DNA from: Flavobacteriales bacterium
GTDB taxonomy: Bacteria; Bacteroidota; Bacteroidia; Flavobacteriales_F; PHOS-HE28
Length of the DNA: 42,399 nt
Direction: 5' to 3'
Assembly: GCA_017987115.1 (NCBI GenBank)
Contig: JAGNUG010000022.1
Location: forward strand, 1-42,399
Below the pieces are notes generated by a model. The model saw nothing but the letters and a program-made list of their open reading frames with translations, was not told the origin of the DNA and made no database searches. Every line of letters starts with the position of its first letter. Within the stretch, counting starts at the first letter, position 1. The position numbers were made by a program, and so were the translations under genes. Below are positions 16,899 to 24,815 of this stretch, one piece after another.

Positions 16899-18191
16899 AT
16901 GAAGCAAAGTGGTGTTTGGATGTCGGCCAGTGAAGCCGTTGGGTTGGTACGTTCAGGTCAACGTGTATTCGTTCATGGAAGCGCAGCAACACCGGTTACC
17001 CTGCTTAGAGCATTGCTCCAACGTGCAGGTGAATTGAAGAACGTGGAACTGGTGAGCATCAGCACGTTGGGCGATATTGGAGCGGATGACCCGATCGTTG
17101 GAGATAGCTTCTTCTTCAATTCGTTATTCGTATCGGAGAATGTTCGCTCCATCGTGAACAGTGCGAATGGCGATTACGTACCTGTCTTCCTGAGTGAGAT
17201 CCCACGCCTTTTTGAACAGGGTGTACTCCCGTTGGATGTTGCTATTCTGCATGTTTCCCCACCGGATCGTCATGGCTTCTGTTCGTTGGGAGTTTCCGTT
17301 GATGTGGCACGTTCGGCCGCTCGCAACGCCTCAATGTTGATCGCACAGGTAAACCCCAACATGCCTCGCACCCACGGCGAAGGGAACATTCATGTTGATC
17401 GGTTCGCTGCGTTGGTGGAAGTGAATGACCCGTTGCCTGAGGTGGATTATAGCGATGGTATTGGTGAATGCGAAGAAGCTATCGCTCGGAATTGCGCAGA
17501 ATTGATAGACAACGGGTCGACCTTGCAAATGGGGATCGGTGCTATACCTGATGCGATCCTCAATGCGCTGAAAGGGCACAAGGATCTTGGTGTACACACG
17601 GAGATGTGCTCGAACGGGATCATCCAGCTCGTCGAAAGCGGAGTGATCAATAACCGGTTCAAGAAAAAGCATCCGGGTAGGCTGGTCACGAGTTTTGCCA
17701 TCGGTACAAGACGCTTCTATGATCTGCTTCATGATAACCCACAGTTCGCATTTCTGGATGCGCAATATGTGAACGATGGAAAAGTGATCCGCGAGAATCC
17801 CAAAGTGGTGGCGATCAACAGCGCGATCGAAATGGATATGACCGGTCAGGTATGTGCGGATAGTATTGGTACTTACCAGTATTCCGGTGTTGGTGGGCAG
17901 CTTGATTTCATGCGCGGTGCAGCTCTTTCGAAAGAAGGAAAACCCATTATAGCAATGGGATCGGTGACGAGGAAGGGTAAAAGCAAGATCGTGCCATTCC
18001 TCAAAGATGGAGCAGGTGTTGTGACCACGAGAGCGCATATGCATTACGTGGTCACTGAATACGGTGTGGCCTATTTGTATGGGAAAAATTTACGACAACG
18101 CGCGGAAGCATTGATCGCAGTGGCTCACCCGGATCATCGCGAGGCGTTGGAAATGGCGGTCATTGGGAGGTTCGGAAGCAAGTTCCGCTGA
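16899..18191 (+). CDS. Acetyl-CoA hydrolase/4-hydroxybutyrate CoA-transferase family protein
   Basis: A 430-residue, full-length family I-like CoA-transferase. The catalytic glutamate lies in GVHTEMCSNG (E235), and the CoA-loop motif GVGGQLDFMRGA is at ~330-341. Relatives move CoA between acyl-CoA and acetate (for example 4-hydroxybutyrate or butyrate CoA-transferases) or hydrolyse acetyl-CoA. The usual HTEMFSDG is HTEMCSNG here, so substrate range cannot be fixed. It acts in the cytoplasm. Two universal stress protein genes follow in the same direction (gaps of ~118 and ~104 bases), which suggests a stress- or oxygen-limited fermentative role. Confidence 0.88.
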   Translation: MKQSGVWMSASEAVGLVRSGQRVFVHGSAATPVTLLRALLQRAGELKNVELVSISTLGDIGADDPIVGDSFFFNSLFVSENVRSIVNSANGDYVPVFLSEIPRLFEQGVLPLDVAILHVSPPDRHGFCSLGVSVDVARSAARNASMLIAQVNPNMPRTHGEGNIHVDRFAALVEVNDPLPEVDYSDGIGECEEAIARNCAELIDNGSTLQMGIGAIPDAILNALKGHKDLGVHTEMCSNGIIQLVESGVINNRFKKKHPGRLVTSFAIGTRRFYDLLHDNPQFAFLDAQYVNDGKVIRENPKVVAINSAIEMDMTGQVCADSIGTYQYSGVGGQLDFMRGAALSKEGKPIIAMGSVTRKGKSKIVPFLKDGAGVVTTRAHMHYVVTEYGVAYLYGKNLRQRAEALIAVAHPDHREALEMAVIGRFGSKFR

Positions 18192-18309
18192 ATCAATATC
18201 CATAGTAATAGGATACTTAGCTGCGAAAATGACATGTGTCAGTTCTGTTATGTTCACGAGTTTCTACCTTTTCACTGGCTAAAGTTCTTGGCTGCAAAGT
18301 GAATTGAAA

Positions 18310-19119
18310 ATGGCAACTATCCTTCTTCCTACGGACTTCAGTGATACGGCTTTGAACGCAGCAAAATTTGCGATCGAGTTGTATGGCACTGAAGGTAATA
18401 AATTCGTATTGGTGCATTCCTTCCTGAAACCATCTTACGATAATGTGCTGTTACCCGGCTTAGGGGATATCCCCCAGCGTGAAGCGATCAACCGAACGCG
18501 TAGGGTAGAGCGAATACTCCGCAAATTCGCCAAGAATGTGAGTCTTGGCCGTAAGGTTTCCAGTATTGGATTGGTGAAATTGCTTAACGATCTCGACAAA
18601 CGTAAAGGTGTGGAAATGGTCGTGATGGGCACCCAAGGAGAAGGAAACTTTGGATTAGTAGGTAGGAACGCGAGATCGGTCGTGTCGGACAGCACAGCTC
18701 CGGTGATCACTGTGCCTGCACAATGGAGCTCGCAACCCGTAGAGCGCATTATGTTGGCCTATGATGGCAAGGAACTGGATCGGTACACGCTGAAACCTTT
18801 ATTGGATCTCGCCGGAAGACGGAATGCTGAGGTTGTTATCACACATGTGCGGTACACGGTGCCGGGTTTGGAAGTGCTTCCTGAGCGTGAAAAGGTTGAA
18901 GGGTTGTTTACCGGAGTGAAGGATTCTTACCTGACTGTGCAAGGAAACGACGTGATCGCGACCATCGATGAACTGGCCACCAATGGACGGATACAACTTG
19001 TTGCTGTGATACACCGTCAGATGGGATTCTGGAAAGGATTGTTCCATGCGAGCACCGCGAAGCGTATGGCACTGCATACCTCATTACCCATGCTGGTCCT
19101 GCCGGAACGCCCGCGATAG
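18310..19119 (+). CDS. Universal stress protein, tandem UspA domains
   Basis: A 269-residue protein starting MATILLPTDFSDTAL at the ATG at 18310. An in-frame TTG two codons upstream is unlikely. There are two UspA domains. The first has GTQGEGNFGLVGRNARSVV, close to the ATP-binding G-x2-G-x9-G pattern. The second is degenerate. It follows the CoA-transferase and precedes another Usp, with about 104 bases before the next start. Expected to be a cytoplasmic stress protein. No signal or membrane segments. Confidence 0.87.
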   Translation: MATILLPTDFSDTALNAAKFAIELYGTEGNKFVLVHSFLKPSYDNVLLPGLGDIPQREAINRTRRVERILRKFAKNVSLGRKVSSIGLVKLLNDLDKRKGVEMVVMGTQGEGNFGLVGRNARSVVSDSTAPVITVPAQWSSQPVERIMLAYDGKELDRYTLKPLLDLAGRRNAEVVITHVRYTVPGLEVLPEREKVEGLFTGVKDSYLTVQGNDVIATIDELATNGRIQLVAVIHRQMGFWKGLFHASTAKRMALHTSLPMLVLPERPR

Positions 19120-19183
19120 AGGTATCGGGACATGAACTTCAAACCTTAGCGTTTTACAGAACTACATTTTCGTTGAACGAATT

Positions 19184-19200
19184 TCGACCGTTCCGGTCGA
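19184..19200. promoter_or_regulatory. Inverted repeat upstream of third Usp gene
   Basis: TCGACCG-TTC-CGGTCGA, perfect 7-bp arms, ends 23 bases before the start codon at 19224. The position suits an operator or a 5'-leader hairpin. No matching copy was seen elsewhere in the window. Confidence 0.4.
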
Positions 19201-19223
19201 GATGAATGAAATAAACAAGATCA

Positions 19224-20045
19224 ATGCAACACATACTGTTACCTACCGATTTCAGCGACAACTCTTTGAATGCTGCGCTCTATGCAATGGATCTTTTTCT
19301 CCAGAATGTTCACCAATACACGGTGATCAATTGTTATAGCCTACCGGCATATGGCGATAGCGCAATGGTCGATGTCACCGAGCACTTGCAGTATGCATCC
19401 CAGGAGGGCTTGGACGACTTTCAGCTAAGACTCCTGAAGGTACTTCCGAATAAAGACCTTAGGGTCGATTTCATCAGTGAACACGGCCGACTGGAGCGAG
19501 TCGTTCATAAATATGGACGAAGAGTGAATGGGCCGGAACTCATTGTTATGGGAACACAGGGTGCATCCGGCATGAAAGCTGTTTTCATGGGAACGAATAC
19601 CGCTGATGTGATCAAGCATTCCGCACTACCCGTTCTCGCGATACCAGAGCAAGCAAGGTTCACTGGACTAAAGCGGATAGTCCTTGCCGACGATGGTGGA
19701 GAAGTGGACCCGAAAGTGTTGGATATTCTGATCCAGATCGTTATGCACACCAACGCTGAACTGATCGTGACCCGCGTGGTGAATGAGAATACGAAGGTTG
19801 AAGATCCTGCTCAGACCAAAGGAATAGCCACGGCCTTGCGCAATGTGCCACATACCACGGTCCATCTTAGCGGCGATGATATCATGCATGAACTCAACGA
19901 GGAGGTTGTTCGGAGCAATGCGGACCTATTGGCATTGGTGCATCGCGAACGCGGGATCTTTGATCGCCTGTTCCATCGAAGCATAGCATCCAACATCGTC
20001 ATGCATACAAGAACGCCGATGCTCGTGTTGCAGAGCGGAATATGA
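19224..20045 (+). CDS. Universal stress protein, tandem UspA domains
   Basis: A 273-residue protein starting MQHILLPTDFSDNSLNAALY. The first UspA domain carries GTQGASGMKAVFMGTNTADVI, a good nucleotide-binding-type loop. The second domain (~145-273) is less conserved but ends with HTRTPMLVL, parallel to the end of the preceding Usp (HTSLPMLVL), so the two genes are probably paralogues by duplication. It converges with the gene on the opposite strand across only 31 bases. Confidence 0.87.
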   Translation: MQHILLPTDFSDNSLNAALYAMDLFLQNVHQYTVINCYSLPAYGDSAMVDVTEHLQYASQEGLDDFQLRLLKVLPNKDLRVDFISEHGRLERVVHKYGRRVNGPELIVMGTQGASGMKAVFMGTNTADVIKHSALPVLAIPEQARFTGLKRIVLADDGGEVDPKVLDILIQIVMHTNAELIVTRVVNENTKVEDPAQTKGIATALRNVPHTTVHLSGDDIMHELNEEVVRSNADLLALVHRERGIFDRLFHRSIASNIVMHTRTPMLVLQSGI

Positions 20046-20076
20046 TAGCGGAACGGTGCCGAAACGTTCACCACAC

Positions 20077-20484
20077 CTACTTCGCCTTCATCTTATTGTT
20101 GCGTGCGTCGTGGGTGATCTCCGCCAACCCCAACGCTTCCATCAATGGCGGTAGATACACTCCGAAACGGCCACGTAGGCCTTTCTTCAACCCGTACCAT
20201 CCTTTTACCGGGTTTTTCGGTGAGCGTCCCCAATCTTCAACAGTTCCTTCTTTGGTCGTCTTCTGTTCGTCGGCACTGCCCATGTCCATCCAATCGCCAT
20301 GCTTCTTCAACATGGTATGCAGGTCGTCTATACAACGGGCATCATAGTGCAGAACCGTCTTGCCGACAGTACATACGAGTATTTCATTTCCGTCCTTTTC
20401 ATCCACGTGCATGGTATACGCCGATGAGCCCGGAGGGGTCTTCAAGGCCATGGGCTTTTCCTTGGTTCCGATCTTGTATTTCAT
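20077..20484 (-). CDS. Conserved hypothetical protein
   Basis: A 135-residue basic, soluble protein. The C-terminal half (NPVKGWYGLKKGLRGRFGVYLPPLMEALGLAE) is distinctive and, from memory, conserved in small proteins of Bacteroidota and other environmental bacteria. No catalytic residues, membrane segments or metal motifs are seen. The gene is isolated and I make no functional claim. Confidence 0.6.
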   Translation of the reverse strand: MKYKIGTKEKPMALKTPPGSSAYTMHVDEKDGNEILVCTVGKTVLHYDARCIDDLHTMLKKHGDWMDMGSADEQKTTKEGTVEDWGRSPKNPVKGWYGLKKGLRGRFGVYLPPLMEALGLAEITHDARNNKMKAK

Positions 20485-20645
20485 TGTTCGTCGTGTTCTA
20501 AATGTGTTGGAAGATACAGCTTAACACGGTTCATTATCCCAACGCAGCACTTCGGATACGCCTTGATCTCTGAGTTCCTGAATGCAGTTGATCGAGCGGA
20601 ACGTGTTGCGGATCAGAGGCTGTTCTTATGGGTGTTGAAATTCAA

Positions 20646-20678
20646 TTTGCATATAGTTAGTAATCCTAACTATATTTG
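20646..20678 (+). promoter_or_regulatory. Promoter fully covered by a perfect palindromic operator
   Basis: TTTG (20646-20649), 21 bases, then TATATTTG (20671-20678) match the Bacteroidota -33/-7 consensus. The spacer and the start of the -7 box are occupied by ATATAGTTAG-TAATC-CTAACTATAT (20651-20675), a perfect inverted repeat with 10-bp arms and a 5-base centre, the size of a MarR-family site. Binding there would block RNA polymerase. The natural candidate repressor is the MarR protein encoded at 21112. Confidence 0.72.
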
Positions 20679-20706
20679 TCCCCGAACCAATTCGAACCAT
20701 AACAAA

Positions 20707-20943
20707 ATGAACAAAGCAGTTTTCTATCACGCCGGTTGCCCAGTATGTGTAAATGCCGAAGAGCGCATAACTGAATTGGTCGACCGGAACAAGTACGATG
20801 TGGAGATCGTTCACCTAGGGACAGCCAAGAACCGGATCGCCGAAGCGGAATCCGCAGGTGTTAAGAGCGTCCCCGCTTTGGTGCTCGGTAGCGACGTGCT
20901 GCACATCAATTTTGGTGCGAGCATGGCGGATGTAAAGGGGTAG
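20707..20943 (+). CDS. Thioredoxin/glutaredoxin-like protein with CPVC site
   Basis: A 78-residue protein starting MNKAVFYHAGCPVC. The redox motif C11-P-V-C14 follows the first beta strand, and SVPAL supplies the cis-proline of the thioredoxin fold. It is short like glutaredoxins. No signal peptide, so cytoplasmic. The start at 20707 is chosen because the fold begins there and the promoter lies 29 bases upstream. A longer in-frame start would run through that promoter. It is a single-gene transcript ending at the hairpin at 21062 or at the palindrome at 20951. Confidence 0.82.
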   Translation: MNKAVFYHAGCPVCVNAEERITELVDRNKYDVEIVHLGTAKNRIAEAESAGVKSVPALVLGSDVLHINFGASMADVKG

Positions 20944-20950
20944 TATGGGC

Positions 20951-20982
20951 GGTATGGGGCGCAAGATCTTGCGCCCTATGCC
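20951..20982. repeat. REP-like long palindrome
   Basis: A 16-bp-arm inverted repeat with no loop. Its central 20 bases (20957-20976, GGGCGCAAGA/TCTTGCGCCC) are perfect, and the outer pairs include two G-T wobbles that would still pair in RNA. It starts 8 bases after the stop of the thioredoxin-like gene. Its form fits a repetitive extragenic palindrome rather than a terminator, as it lacks a T-run. No second copy occurs in this window. Confidence 0.55.
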
Positions 20983-21061
20983 AACCCGAATAACACGTAT
21001 CAACCGGACGATCGTCCACCCGCTAATGGTGGAAACGCGAGGAAATGAACGAAAAGTGAAT

Positions 21062-21084
21062 GCCCGGTGTTTTGCCGGGCTTTT
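21062..21084 (+). terminator. Rho-independent terminator
   Basis: GCCCGG (21062-21067), loop TGTTTTG, CCGGGC (21075-21080), then TTTT. It lies between the thioredoxin-like gene and the MarR gene, so the latter needs its own promoter. TTTG in the terminator loop, 18 bases, then TACCTTTC gives a weak candidate. Confidence 0.8.
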
Positions 21085-21111
21085 ACTTGAATTACCTTTC
21101 ACACCGTAAGA

Positions 21112-21684
21112 ATGGCAACGGAAGATCTGGATACACATTTAGCGCAGGTGCTTGAACGCGTCGGCGAGATCTCACGCGCGTTGCGCTGGAAACAGGCCAC
21201 GGAAAGTGATCTGAGTCCTTTGCAATTGCGGATCCTTGGTTTTGTCAATGATCACGCACCGGAACCCGTGGGTGTTGCCCGCTTGGCGGAAGAACTTCAG
21301 ATCAGTAAACCCACTATCAGCGACAGTGTAAAGGTGTTGGCCGAGAGAAATTTGCTTGCTCGGAAACCGGATAAGTTAGATGGACGCAGCCATACACTGA
21401 AACTTACGACAGCTGGGCGAAAGTGCTTAACAGGTGCGTCTCCACTGGATATTGCCGTGACCGATCTTCCGAACGCAGCCAAGGAGGCTTTGCTTCTGGC
21501 ATTGATGGGTATCCTTGAGACGCTCTTTGAGAACGGTGGTGTTCAAGTGCAGCGCATGTGTTGGACCTGCCAACACTACAAAGGAGATCGGAAAGGTCAA
21601 CATCGCTGTCGTTTGCTGGAGAAGACATTAGCGATCGCAGAGCTGCGGACGGATTGTCCGGAGCATGTGGTGGCTACCATGTAA
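21112..21684 (+). CDS. MarR-family regulator with C-terminal four-cysteine motif
   Basis: A 190-residue protein. Residues ~35-105 form the MarR winged helix (ARLAEELQISKPTISDSVKVL as helix-turn-helix; DGRSHTLKLTTAGR as wing). The C-terminal ~45 residues carry C150-x2-C153-x12-C166-x15-C182 and end with LRTDCPEH. This is a likely zinc or iron-sulfur site or a thiol switch and is not part of ordinary MarR proteins. The combination suggests a redox or metal sensor. The nearby palindromic operator over the promoter of a CPVC thioredoxin-like gene fits a role as its repressor. That link is inference. Confidence 0.83.
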   Translation: MATEDLDTHLAQVLERVGEISRALRWKQATESDLSPLQLRILGFVNDHAPEPVGVARLAEELQISKPTISDSVKVLAERNLLARKPDKLDGRSHTLKLTTAGRKCLTGASPLDIAVTDLPNAAKEALLLALMGILETLFENGGVQVQRMCWTCQHYKGDRKGQHRCRLLEKTLAIAELRTDCPEHVVATM

Positions 21685-21704
21685 AGAATTCTATCACATG
21701 TGAA

Positions 21705-22625
21705 TCACTTATTGTAAGTAAACCGTAACAACGTCGGCTTTGCGTCCTGTCCCTCGTTGGTGATCAACATATCTCCGTTCTCCATGAAGGTTATGCCTTC
21801 GGCTTTGTTGAATACATGCGGATCCAATGGCTCCAGATCCAGGAGCTTGCCTTCCAGATCAAAGATGAAGAACAGATGGTCTGCTGCGGAGAGTATGTAA
21901 AGTTGCTTGCGGATAGGATGAACCCCGATCGCAGATGCTCGGAATTTCAGGATCGGCTCTTCGATGCCTCCGTCCTTACCTTTTTTACGGGTGGGTAGAT
22001 CGATCTTCTGGCCCTTGGCGAATTCACGCATTGTCTGCACATCGAACTCGAATACTGGGTCATCGCTCAATTTCTTGGTCTTCAGGTCGAAAGCATATAT
22101 GGCCCGTTTGTCTTTGAATTCCGGACCCTTGCCCAGTTTGCTTTTGCAAGCTATCAATAGGCGGTTGTTCACTGGGTCATGGCACAGGCCTTCATTGTTT
22201 GCGGCGGGGATCCCTGTAGTGTAAGTGTGCAGTATGAAATTTAGATCTTCATAGTTCTCAACCCCGTACACTATACCATCGCTCCGAAGGATGTAGATCA
22301 CATTACCGATGCGCGTGATTCCTTCATAATCACCATCCAAATGGAACTGGAATTGTCGAACGATCTCTCGCTTTTCGAGATCATAGAAGAAGATCACACC
22401 ATTTTCATCCTGCACACAGGCTACGGTGCGGCTATCGATATCGGTCAGGCCTGATACTTCGTGCAAGGTGTCAGGTAAAATGTCCGTACTTGTGGGTTGC
22501 TCAAGGTCGTATCCGGATGTGGTTTGCGCCGATGTTTTCTGCGTTGTGGTAGTGTTGCCGTTTACCAGGCATCCAACCAGGAAAGTAGACAACAGGATCG
22601 CAAAGAGCCAAGAAGGTGTTCTCAT
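21705..22625 (-). CDS. SdiA-regulated/YjiK-like lipoprotein, beta-propeller
   Basis: A 306-residue protein from the ATG at 22625, which gives a lipoprotein signal (MRTPSWLFAILLSTFLVGC, lipobox LVGC, Cys20 or so). A longer in-frame start would add 16 residues. The mature part has repeated strands such as HEVSGLTDID, DGDYEGITRIG, NNEGLCHDP and KAEGITFMENGDMLITNEG, the pattern of the SdiA-regulated (YjiK) beta-propeller family of unknown function. It is probably anchored to a membrane facing the periplasm. It lies 66 bases downstream of the Rnk-like gene and may be the tail of the same long operon. Confidence 0.78.
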   Translation of the reverse strand: MRTPSWLFAILLSTFLVGCLVNGNTTTTQKTSAQTTSGYDLEQPTSTDILPDTLHEVSGLTDIDSRTVACVQDENGVIFFYDLEKREIVRQFQFHLDGDYEGITRIGNVIYILRSDGIVYGVENYEDLNFILHTYTTGIPAANNEGLCHDPVNNRLLIACKSKLGKGPEFKDKRAIYAFDLKTKKLSDDPVFEFDVQTMREFAKGQKIDLPTRKKGKDGGIEEPILKFRASAIGVHPIRKQLYILSAADHLFFIFDLEGKLLDLEPLDPHVFNKAEGITFMENGDMLITNEGQDAKPTLLRFTYNK

Positions 22626-22691
22626 GTGTTCGATGCCGCAAAAGTAGTCCCTGAACAATAGGCCAAGTCGCACTTACGAATATCCAATTGC

Positions 22692-23111
22692 TCAGCTTTT
22701 CAAGCTGCTGATCTGGTTCTTAACCTTGGAGTTGTCCACCTTCTCCAAATAAATGACCTCTTCACCCTTGGGTAGTTTCCAATTGATAGTAGTGCCTTCA
22801 CGATAGCCCACTAAAGCAGACCCCATTACCGTGAATACGGAAAGTCTATTCGCCTTCAGGTCGGCCTCCAAAGGCATTACCAACTGGAGCCCTTCTCTAC
22901 GGCCTGAAGGAGATTGGATCGTAACAATGCTGTTCACTCGGACCACATCGTTCGGCAGGTCATCCGCTGCCCGGATCTCTGCCTGCTCAAGCTCGCCATA
23001 GAGCTTGTCCAAACTTTCGCGGATGGTGACATCGGCCGGAGTGGACCCTATGATCCATGACATGATGAGATCGCGCTCCTTAACGCAGATGATCAAACGT
23101 GGGTTTTCCAT
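22692..23111 (-). CDS. GreA/GreB-family (Rnk-like) RNA polymerase-binding factor
   Basis: A 139-residue protein. Residues ~55-130 (VVRVNSIVTIQ, then MGSALVGYREGTTINWKLPKGE) are the C-terminal FKBP-like domain shared by GreA/GreB and Rnk. The N-terminal region is short and helical, as in Rnk, rather than the long coiled coil of GreA. Such proteins bind the RNA polymerase secondary channel. It starts one base after the pntB stop, so it is cotranscribed with transhydrogenase. That is an unexpected partner for a transcription factor. Confidence 0.8.
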   Translation of the reverse strand: MENPRLIICVKERDLIMSWIIGSTPADVTIRESLDKLYGELEQAEIRAADDLPNDVVRVNSIVTIQSPSGRREGLQLVMPLEADLKANRLSVFTVMGSALVGYREGTTINWKLPKGEEVIYLEKVDNSKVKNQISSLKS

Positions 23112-23112
23112 T

Positions 23113-24492
23113 TCAAATGCGTTTTAGTTCTGAGATGATCTGCTCAAGACTTTCTTTGGCATCACCAAAAAGGACCTTGCAGTTCTGTCGGTCGAAAAGT
23201 GTGTTAGTTTCTCCGGAATAACCCTTGGCCATACCGCGTTTCATTACAATGACCTGTTTGGCCTTGTATGCACGAATGATGGGCATGCCATGAATGCTGC
23301 TGGTAGGATCGTTCTCAGCAGCAGGGTTCACCACATCGTTAGCGCCGATCACCAACACGGCATCATAATGTTCCATGGTGTCGTTCACTTGGGTTATGTC
23401 CAGCACTGCTGCGTAAGGGATGTTCGCTTCGGCAAGCAACACGTTCATATGTCCCGGCATACGACCCGCAACTGGGTGAATGATGAAGTGCAGTTGCACT
23501 CCGCTTTGCTTGAGCACCTCTTGCAAGGCAAAACATTCACGTTGCGCCTGTGCCACAGCCATGCCGTAACCTGGTACCACGGCCACGTGTTTGCTGAATG
23601 CTAGGAGGGATGCTGTTTCCACTGCAGTGATGCTTCGTATATCCTGTTCCACTTCGGTGGCGTTGGTTGGCACTCCTTTGGTGGCGCCAGCTAATACGCT
23701 CGCGAGGGAACGGTTCATCGCTGCACACATCTGCAGTGTAAGGATCAAGCCGGTAGCACCCACCAACACACCACCGATGATCATCACAGGTTCCCGGAAA
23801 AGTAGTCCGGCCATCAATGTGGCCACTCCGGTCAAAGCATTGAGAATAGAGATCAATACAGGCATGTCCGCACCACCGATAGGCAGAGTGAGGAAAATGC
23901 CATACGCCAATGCGGTCACGGATATGGCTAGTAACAAAGGAGGAAAATGCATTGGCTCAATAGGCACTAATAGGAAACACCCTGCCGCGATAACGATCAC
24001 AGCCAAAAGGGTCCGTGCTATGTATTTCTGAAAGTTCGAAGGACGCGGAGTCCGGTGCCCATCCAATTTCATGAATGCGACCATGCTGCCGCTGAAGGCC
24101 ACCGCACCGAAAATATTGGCTACGATCAGAACGGTCCCCAGTAATTTTTCGTCCACTGCGGTGCCTATTCCATATACTGTATTGAGGCCAAGCAACACCG
24201 CACAAATACCGCCTAGCGCGTTGAATATGCTCACAACCTGTGGTATGGAGGTCATAGCTACGCGTGCACTCCATATTTTTCCGATGATGGTCCCAATGGC
24301 TACCAATACGAGTAGGAGTACGACATTCGCTGACCCGGTCCAACCCGTGGCAATGCTAACAGTGGTCAGTGCGATGATCACGCTCGCAGCAGCTACCATA
24401 TTGCCCAAACGGGCTTTGGCAGGCCGCCCCATGAACTTAAGGCCTTGTACAAGACCTATGGCCGCGATCAAGTATGCGATCTCCAACTTCAT
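23113..24492 (-). CDS. pntB: NAD(P) transhydrogenase subunit beta
   Basis: A 459-residue protein of usual length. About nine membrane helices fill residues 1-270. The soluble NADP(H)-binding domain III (~285-459) has VVPGYGMAVAQAQ, IHPVAGRMPGHMNVLLAEA and VIGANDVVNPAA, the classic PntB motifs. With PntAA and PntAB it uses the proton-motive force to make NADPH from NADH. It follows pntAB by 2 bases and precedes the Rnk-like gene by 1 base. Confidence 0.96.
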   Translation of the reverse strand: MKLEIAYLIAAIGLVQGLKFMGRPAKARLGNMVAAASVIIALTTVSIATGWTGSANVVLLLVLVAIGTIIGKIWSARVAMTSIPQVVSIFNALGGICAVLLGLNTVYGIGTAVDEKLLGTVLIVANIFGAVAFSGSMVAFMKLDGHRTPRPSNFQKYIARTLLAVIVIAAGCFLLVPIEPMHFPPLLLAISVTALAYGIFLTLPIGGADMPVLISILNALTGVATLMAGLLFREPVMIIGGVLVGATGLILTLQMCAAMNRSLASVLAGATKGVPTNATEVEQDIRSITAVETASLLAFSKHVAVVPGYGMAVAQAQRECFALQEVLKQSGVQLHFIIHPVAGRMPGHMNVLLAEANIPYAAVLDITQVNDTMEHYDAVLVIGANDVVNPAAENDPTSSIHGMPIIRAYKAKQVIVMKRGMAKGYSGETNTLFDRQNCKVLFGDAKESLEQIISELKRI

Positions 24493-24494
24493 AC

Positions 24495-24815
24495 TTACTT
24501 TTTTGGTTGAGTCTTGCGTTTCCCGACGAACATGGCAAGCATGCGGTCGGTAATGAAGAAGCCTCCAGAAATGTTGACTGCACCAAGCACGACCGCGATG
24601 GATGCAACGATAACGGTGCCATAGTGGTCCATGGGCGTGCTCAGCAATTGGATGATACCGCCAATGAGGATGATCCCGCTGATCGCATTCGATCCCGACA
24701 TGAGCGGTGTATGCAGTACTGCGGGGATATTCTTGATCACCTCAAAGCCTAAGAGGAGGCTTAGTGCCAAGACGAAATGACCGTCGATAGTGGTTATGCT
24801 GTAAGCCCAGTTCAT
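24495..24815 (-). CDS. pntAB: NAD(P) transhydrogenase subunit alpha, part 2 (membrane)
   Basis: A 106-residue membrane protein with about three helices matching the C-terminal membrane domain of PntA as a separate subunit (the three-gene arrangement known from alphaproteobacteria and others). It contains HTPLMSGSNAISGIILIGG, a typical conserved stretch. Its start overlaps the end of pntAA by 4 bases. Confidence 0.95.
   Translation of the reverse strand: MNWAYSITTIDGHFVLALSLLLGFEVIKNIPAVLHTPLMSGSNAISGIILIGGIIQLLSTPMDHYGTVIVASIAVVLGAVNISGGFFITDRMLAMFVGKRKTQPKK

Noticed and set aside
18230-18300. TGGC...TTGG spacing resembling a sigma-54 promoter before the second Usp gene.
   Set aside because: The spacing between the boxes is one base too long and the -24 box is incomplete.
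20521-20625. A stop-to-stop minus-strand frame of 34 codons with gene-like amino-acid composition (reads ...NCIQELRDQGVSEVLRW...).
   Set aside because: No ATG, GTG or TTG start in the open stretch and no recognised family. It could be the remnant of a lost gene, but evidence is too thin to annotate.
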